6,304 nt of DNA, from positions 1 through 6,304 of the forward strand of contig CALDGT010000103.1 in assembly GCA_937942935.1 (NCBI GenBank), in the 5' to 3' direction. The notes beneath the pieces are model-generated. The model was given only the letters and a program-made list of their open reading frames with translations, ran no database searches and was not told the DNA's origin. Source of the stretch: an uncultured Chloroflexota bacterium (GTDB lineage Bacteria > Chloroflexota > Anaerolineae > Aggregatilineales > Phototrophicaceae). Positions 1-4,600 of the stretch are shown piece after piece. The translations under genes were made by a program, and so were the position numbers. Each line of letters opens with the position of its first letter. Position 1 is the stretch's first letter.

Positions 1-144
1 CCTCGTATGTCAGCCACAAAATAACCTTTAAGCCATCTTCACCCTGCGTCCGATGTCTGTACCCTGTTGTGCGGACGATGTTAGTAAATCACGCAAATTG
101 CCTGTTTTATGCGGGGAAATTTCGATTTTATCCCCCAAAACAGG

Positions 145-150
145 TAGAAT
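145..150 (+). promoter_or_regulatory. Possible -10 element of the TPR gene
   Basis: TAGAAT differs from the TATAAT consensus at one position and lies 20 bases upstream of the Shine-Dalgarno sequence, a sensible distance for a short leader. The best -35 candidate, TTTCGA at 120-125, is poor and gives a 19-base spacer, so this is a weak call. A TAGAAT also occurs upstream of the next gene at 1458-1463. Confidence 0.25.
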
Positions 151-170
151 GATAGGGTATGTGGTTCATC

Positions 171-176
171 AGGAGA
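171..176 (+). promoter_or_regulatory. Ribosome binding site that fixes the TPR gene start
   Basis: AGGAGA lies 8 bases before the ATG at 185, an ideal Shine-Dalgarno spacing. The in-frame ATG at 53 has no comparable purine-rich sequence before it. This decides the start in favour of 185. Confidence 0.8.
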
Positions 177-184
177 AACTATCC

Positions 185-1240
185 ATGCCTCACCCCTACG
201 ACACAAACGCGCCCATCATCCCCGCCAAACAACTTGGCAACTTCACCATCGGCGATATTTTGCCCACGCATATCACCCAAGCACTTATCCCAGACGCGGA
301 AAACGACAAAACTTATTCCAAATGGTATCGGGTGGCAGATGGCTCTATACGCCTTCTGGTGGATGGTCGCAATGGCAAAATCGGTCAGTTAGTCGCATTA
401 GATGGTTACACGGGGGCGCTATTCGATGAAATTCGGGTGGGGATGCGCGTGGATGATGCGATGAAGCGCGTCCCCTCCTTATATTACAAACAAAACGCGC
501 TATACTGTCGGGGGATAGATGGATTAATTCTGGAATTATCTGATGCAGACATCGCCATCACCGAAATCACAACCGCCACCATTAGCACCATCACCATTTT
601 TCATCCACACACCTTCACCCCGCATTGGTTACAAGGCGATTGGCACACCTACCCCATCCCCGACCAACACCCCATCACCATCAGCGCCGAGGATTATTTA
701 GAACGCGGAAATCGTGCCTTTGGCTCGTGGAAATTAGATGATGCTCTCGAAGCCTATACCCGCGCCATCGAACACGCCCCGCTTTCTGCCCAAGCCTATT
801 ATCTATTGGGGTGTGTTTTGCTGGAGAAAGATAATATTGGGGGTGCAACTGAAAATTTGCAGAGGAGCCTTGAATTAAACCCACACAATGCCCGTCCCTA
901 TTATCAATTGGGGATGATTGCCTATCAGATGAAAGATGCACAGACGGCTATCAGGCACTATTCAACCGCCATCAGCCTCCACCCCGATTTTATAATGGCT
1001 TATGTTGCGCGGGGGTATGTGTATCATGAGATGCGTCGTGATTACCCCCGCGCCATAGCCGATTTTGATGTGGCATTAAAACTCCATCCGCGCCATGCAC
1101 AAGCCTATTATTATCGGGGCAATGCCTATGCACAGTTGGGCAATCATGAGCAAGCATTGGCAGATTATGATAACGCCCTCACTCATCAACCCACCCATAT
1201 ACTCGCCCAAAATGCGCGGGAACGGTTACTAAACCGATGA
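185..1240 (+). CDS. TPR-repeat protein with an uncharacterised N-terminal domain
   Basis: The product is 351 residues with no signal peptide or membrane segment, so it is probably cytoplasmic. From about residue 168 to 338 it carries five tandem tetratricopeptide repeats of 34-35 residues with the usual spacing, such as the stretches around A187-P199, A221-P233, A255-P267, A290-P302 and A324-P336, each ending in a hydrophobic-x-P turn. The fourth repeat has one extra residue near R284-Y287. TPRs form a helical solenoid that binds other proteins, and no partner can be inferred here. Residues 1-155 form a separate beta-rich region (LLVDGRNGKIGQLVALDG, then IRVGMRVDDAM) that I do not recognise. 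The reading frame extends upstream to an ATG at 53, giving 395 residues, but that start lacks a ribosome binding site and its extra 44 residues overlap the likely promoter. It appears to be transcribed alone. Confidence 0.9.
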   Translation: MPHPYDTNAPIIPAKQLGNFTIGDILPTHITQALIPDAENDKTYSKWYRVADGSIRLLVDGRNGKIGQLVALDGYTGALFDEIRVGMRVDDAMKRVPSLYYKQNALYCRGIDGLILELSDADIAITEITTATISTITIFHPHTFTPHWLQGDWHTYPIPDQHPITISAEDYLERGNRAFGSWKLDDALEAYTRAIEHAPLSAQAYYLLGCVLLEKDNIGGATENLQRSLELNPHNARPYYQLGMIAYQMKDAQTAIRHYSTAISLHPDFIMAYVARGYVYHEMRRDYPRAIADFDVALKLHPRHAQAYYYRGNAYAQLGNHEQALADYDNALTHQPTHILAQNARERLLNR

Positions 1241-1359
1241 TTATATGGCGATGATAACACACACACATAACCTCATTTCACCATGAAAATAACGGGTAAC
1301 AGAAAATAAACTTTTGCCCACTTTACAAATTTCAGCACATCTTAAGATTCCTTCATAAT

Positions 1360-1383
1360 CCCCCCAAAAAGAGGGCTTTTTTT
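1360..1383 (+). terminator. Probable intrinsic terminator after the TPR gene
   Basis: AAAAAG (1366-1371) and CTTTTT (1376-1381) form a 6-base inverted repeat around the loop AGGG, and the T run continues to 1383. A run of C just upstream could also pair with the GGG. The stem is mostly A-T and therefore weak. Because the complement also ends in a T run, it could act on minus-strand transcripts too. It lies about 120 bases past the TPR stop codon. Confidence 0.45.
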
Positions 1384-1404
1384 GTCTTGGGTTTGTCAAG
1401 ATTC

Positions 1405-1426
1405 CGAATTTTCTCTGAATTTTCTC
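1405..1426. repeat. Tandem 11-base repeat upstream of the large gene
   Basis: CGAATTTTCTC is followed directly by TGAATTTTCTC, so a 10-base identical core recurs with an 11-base period, about one helical turn. Two copies on the same DNA face just upstream of a candidate promoter would suit a regulator binding site, but low-complexity chance in A/T-rich DNA is also possible. Confidence 0.35.
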
Positions 1427-1440
1427 ATAAAACCACACCA

Positions 1441-1468
1441 TTGAAGTGACTCTATGTTAGAATATGGT
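1441..1468 (+). promoter_or_regulatory. Possible promoter of the large secreted protein gene
   Basis: TTGAAG (1441-1446) and TATGGT (1463-1468) are spaced 16 bases apart and resemble -35 and -10 boxes. An overlapping TAGAAT at 1458-1463 is a better -10 but lacks a well-placed -35. Either would give a leader of about 65-75 bases. The exact box is uncertain, though a promoter in this interval is likely given the terminator upstream. Confidence 0.3.
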
Positions 1469-1521
1469 TGTAAATAAAGGCAAAAATCATAGTCATGCCC
1501 TTATTGTTTATTTTCGTAAGT

Positions 1522-1534
1522 AGGAGTAAGAGGG
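1522..1534 (+). promoter_or_regulatory. Ribosome binding site of the large gene
   Basis: The purine-rich AGGAGTAAGAGGG holds two Shine-Dalgarno-like cores. AGGAG ends 13 bases before the ATG and GAGGG ends 5 bases before it. It supports the start at 1540 over the in-frame ATG at 1495, which would place 15 extra residues before a typical signal peptide. Confidence 0.65.
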
Positions 1535-1539
1535 AAAAT

Positions 1540-1632
1540 ATGAAAATTTCCAGAAATACCAAATTACGGTTTTTGGGATTTTCAATCGTTTTGTTGGTTG
1601 CTATGGGGATTGTGGTCAATATCGCCACAGCC
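1540..1632 (+). other. Signal peptide of the large protein
   Basis: Residues 1-10 carry four basic residues (K2, R5, K8, R10). A hydrophobic core follows from F11 to about I28 (FLGFSIVLLVAMGIVV). A-T-A at 29-31 fits the small-x-small rule for signal peptidase I cleavage, before N32. There is no cysteine close after the core, so it is not a lipoprotein signal. An uncleaved N-terminal membrane anchor is a less likely alternative. Confidence 0.8.
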
Positions 1633-4600
1633 AACAGCCAATCAGCAGTACGGGAAGAAGTCTCATCGCAAATTGTACCAAGTGATGCACAGGCAGAAGA
1701 AACGCCCGATGCACCACAATTTAGCCAAACATCATGCGCCATGGCGATTGATGATTTAGGGGATAACAACCCGTTCACATATAGTTTTAGCGCCGTGAAC
1801 ACCAATAATATCGCCAGCTATAGCTGGGATTTTGGTGATGCCACATCCGCAGGCACACAAGTCGCGCCAAAAACATACGCGAGCGCGGGGTCTTATACCG
1901 TGACACTCACCTGTACCCCCAACGCGGGCTTTGGAGCGCCCATTGTGTTGACAGGCAGTGTATTTGTAAGCCAGCCCCCAACGGTTGGATTTAGCCTTTT
2001 GCCGGGGACAACTGTCACCAACAACGGTCCAATGATGTTTAGCACCAACAACACCACTGTACCCGGTACCTCTACTTATGAATGGTGCGTGACCACCGCC
2101 CCAATCCCACCCGGGACATTTAATGGGGTCAACTGCCCTGTTTTTTATGATACCACCACGAATATTAGCTTCTTGTTTGGGACTTATGCGACCACGCATT
2201 ATGTTTACCTCAAGGCGACCAACGCGGGCGAATCTGGCATCGCGGGGTTGTCTTTTGTACTCAATGCCACCGCACCCAGCATGAATTTTACGGTTGCGCC
2301 CGCCAGTGGTCCAGCACCATTGACCTCTGCCGTCACCGAAATTGATAACGCAACAGGTCCCGTGACCAGCATCCAATATACCCTGAGCGGTCCTGTCAGT
2401 GGCACATACCCCAATGTGGGGGCGTTGAATGCCGCGTTGGTCAATTTGCCCGCAGGCTTATACACCGTCCGCTTAGATTATGCGGGTCCGGGCGGTAGCG
2501 GGTTTGTACAACGCTCAATTTTGTCGTTTGTATCCGCAGAAGAAGTCGAAGCCCGCTTTATTGTCGTCTTGGGCGATATGGTCGGACCAAACCGCCGTGT
2601 CTGCTTCATCAATACAAGCGGTGGTCCAGTGACCGCCAGCTATTGGGATTTTGATGGCAACGGTAGCCCCGATATTACCGATATTCCCGCCATCACAGGC
2701 GACACCCCCGAAAGTGGCGACCCCATGGGGACAGTATGTTATGTCTACCCCGCCGCCATGTTTGGGACAAATATCAATGTCAAGCTGATTGTGGTCGGAA
2801 GCGACCCGCTTTCGGTGAACAGCGAAGCGATTCAGGTGATTAACATCATCGCCAAGCCAGAAGCCAGCTTCACATGGAATGGGTCTAGCCCCGCCACCAT
2901 CGAATGGGGGACTTATGCCAATTTCACCGATACCAGCACCGGTGTGATTGATGAATGGTCTTGGGAATTTGACTATAACAATGATGGCTCTATTGATGCC
3001 ACCAGCACCGCCCAAAACCCCAACAACCGCCAATTACCAGTCGGTGTGAATCGGGTGATTTTGACTGTCCGCAACACCGTCACCGGTGAAATTGATACGG
3101 TTGAACATTTCATCACCGTCACCGTCAAACCCATCACCTGCAATGCCATTGGTGGCACATTCGTCATCAACCCCGATAACGATAATTCACAAAATTACAC
3201 CATGAGCGTGAATGGGCTAAACGGCGTCAATTTTGGCACTCGTACCGCCACATTCGCATGGACAATTGATGGCGTGCCTGTCGGTGGCTCGACCTCACCA
3301 CTCGGTCCGATTGATTGGAGCTTGTATGCGTATGGCACACACACCATCGGCGTGACTGTGACCACCGCAGACGGCGCGACATGCAGTCGTGAACAAACCG
3401 TAGATTACAACTGGGAACCCGTCGTCTGCCCCGATATGACCGTAACAGGTCCATTTGTCAGTGGCGGAGCGCCGTTCACCTTCTATCCCAACAACGACCC
3501 CGTGACCTTCACCATCCCCAATATGTCTGGGACGCTGAATGGGCGTGCGGTTTTGGGTTATGAATGGTATGTGAATGGTGTCTTGCAAGTCGGCGAGACC
3601 GCCAACACCTTTGTATATACCCTCCCTGCCCCACCCGCCGCCGTGACGGTGCGTTATGTGGTGCTGGTAGATAACGATGCCAGTGGCTTGCCATTTAACC
3701 CCGCCAATGACGCATCGTGTTTTGAAGACGAAGCCTTCACTGTGGCGGTGTATCCAACCGCAACCTGTAACTTCACAGGCAATAGCTACGGCACAATTTA
3801 TGCCGATGGCGCAAGCCGTACCATCACTGTGAACGCAGGCGCATTGCAAAATCGGACTGTATCCGAAATTCGTTTGTATGGTTCTGTGGGTGGCGGTCCA
3901 GAGACCCTCATCGGCACACAAACCTTCCCACCTGCCGTTGGGACGAGCGCAACCTTCAACTGGACAAACCATACCACATGGAATCCATCCGCGCCCGATT
4001 GGACATTCCGCGCAGAAGTAGATGTGACCGATGGTGTGAATAACGCCACCGCCAATTGTAATGTTGGCGTGCCTGTCACCGATTACCCCACCCCAACCTG
4101 TACCATTACGGGCAACAATGGCAACTTGCCAAATACCAATACCAACCGTCTCCCAGAAATGTTAGGGACGACCAATGCTCAAGAACGTCAAATTTTCAAT
4201 ATGAGTTTGAACTTGAATGGGTTGGGCGGTATCACACTCGGCAACCGCACATGGACTTATCCTGTCAATGCCCCCGCGACCATTGTGAGCGGTGGTGGTC
4301 TGACCGATAGCACCGTCACGGTTGTTTGGAATGCGACCCAAGCCAGCCTCATTCCACCCACATCGGGCAACCCCGCCACCATTGATTTGAGCGTGGCATG
4401 GCTCTATCCCGATGGCACACCCGGTAGCATCAACTGTACCGACCGCAATGTCAATATTTTTGTGCCAAAATTGGTGTGTAACGACCCCACAGGCGACCTC
4501 ACCCCACTGCCCGGTGATAACAACACCTACAACATCAACCTCACGGGTGGCTCTGGCACTGGTGGTCCATTGTATGGGCGTAATCATTACACCGTTTGGA

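Larger units (their letters stand above)
1241..1539. other. Intergenic region between the TPR and large secreted protein genes
   Basis: This 299-base stretch is A/T-rich and I see no convincing gene in it. It holds a short (AC)5 run near 1257-1266, the octamer AAGATTCC twice (1344-1351 and 1398-1405) flanking the likely terminator, a small inverted repeat TCTTG/CAAGA with a 7-base loop (1385-1401), a tandem 11-base repeat (1405-1426), and promoter-like and ribosome-binding sequences serving the downstream gene. An open frame on the minus strand covers part of it, but it shows no recognisable protein character. Confidence 0.7.

Noticed and set aside
1..52. End of an upstream gene
   Set aside because: Frame 1 ends at a TAA at 22-24 and could be the tail of a gene, but seven codons are too few to tell, so no feature is called.
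1257..1266. Short AC dinucleotide run
   Set aside because: Five units in A/T-rich intergenic DNA are expected by chance and carry no visible function.
1241..1441. 66-codon minus-strand frame in the intergenic region
   Set aside because: It crosses the likely terminator, has low-complexity composition, and shows no recognisable motif.
1495..1539. In-frame upstream ATG that would add 15 residues to the large protein
   Set aside because: The ATG at 1540 has the better-placed ribosome binding site and gives a standard signal peptide beginning MKISRNTKLR. The extension would swallow that binding site.
1452..1805. Minus-strand frame with a hydrophobic stretch that looks like a membrane segment
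   Set aside because: It overlaps the start and signal peptide of the large gene. The hydrophobic run is the reverse reading of A/T-rich DNA, and no convincing ribosome binding site was noticed.
1756..2376. Open frame of 206 codons on the minus strand
   Set aside because: It lies entirely opposite the large secreted protein, whose plus-strand frame shows clear PKD motifs and a signal peptide. The antisense translation has no domain character.
2515..3033. Open frame of 172 codons on the minus strand, and similar ones further right (4162-4587, 4657-5046, 5329-5688, 5701-6066)
   Set aside because: All lie in antisense to the continuous plus-strand gene and reflect its codon bias, not separate genes.
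3295..3972. Open frame of 225 codons on the minus strand
   Set aside because: It is a shadow of the repeat region on the plus strand. Its Cys-, His- and Gly-rich composition is what reverse-reading GCC/ACC/GGC-rich codons gives, and it has no family motif.
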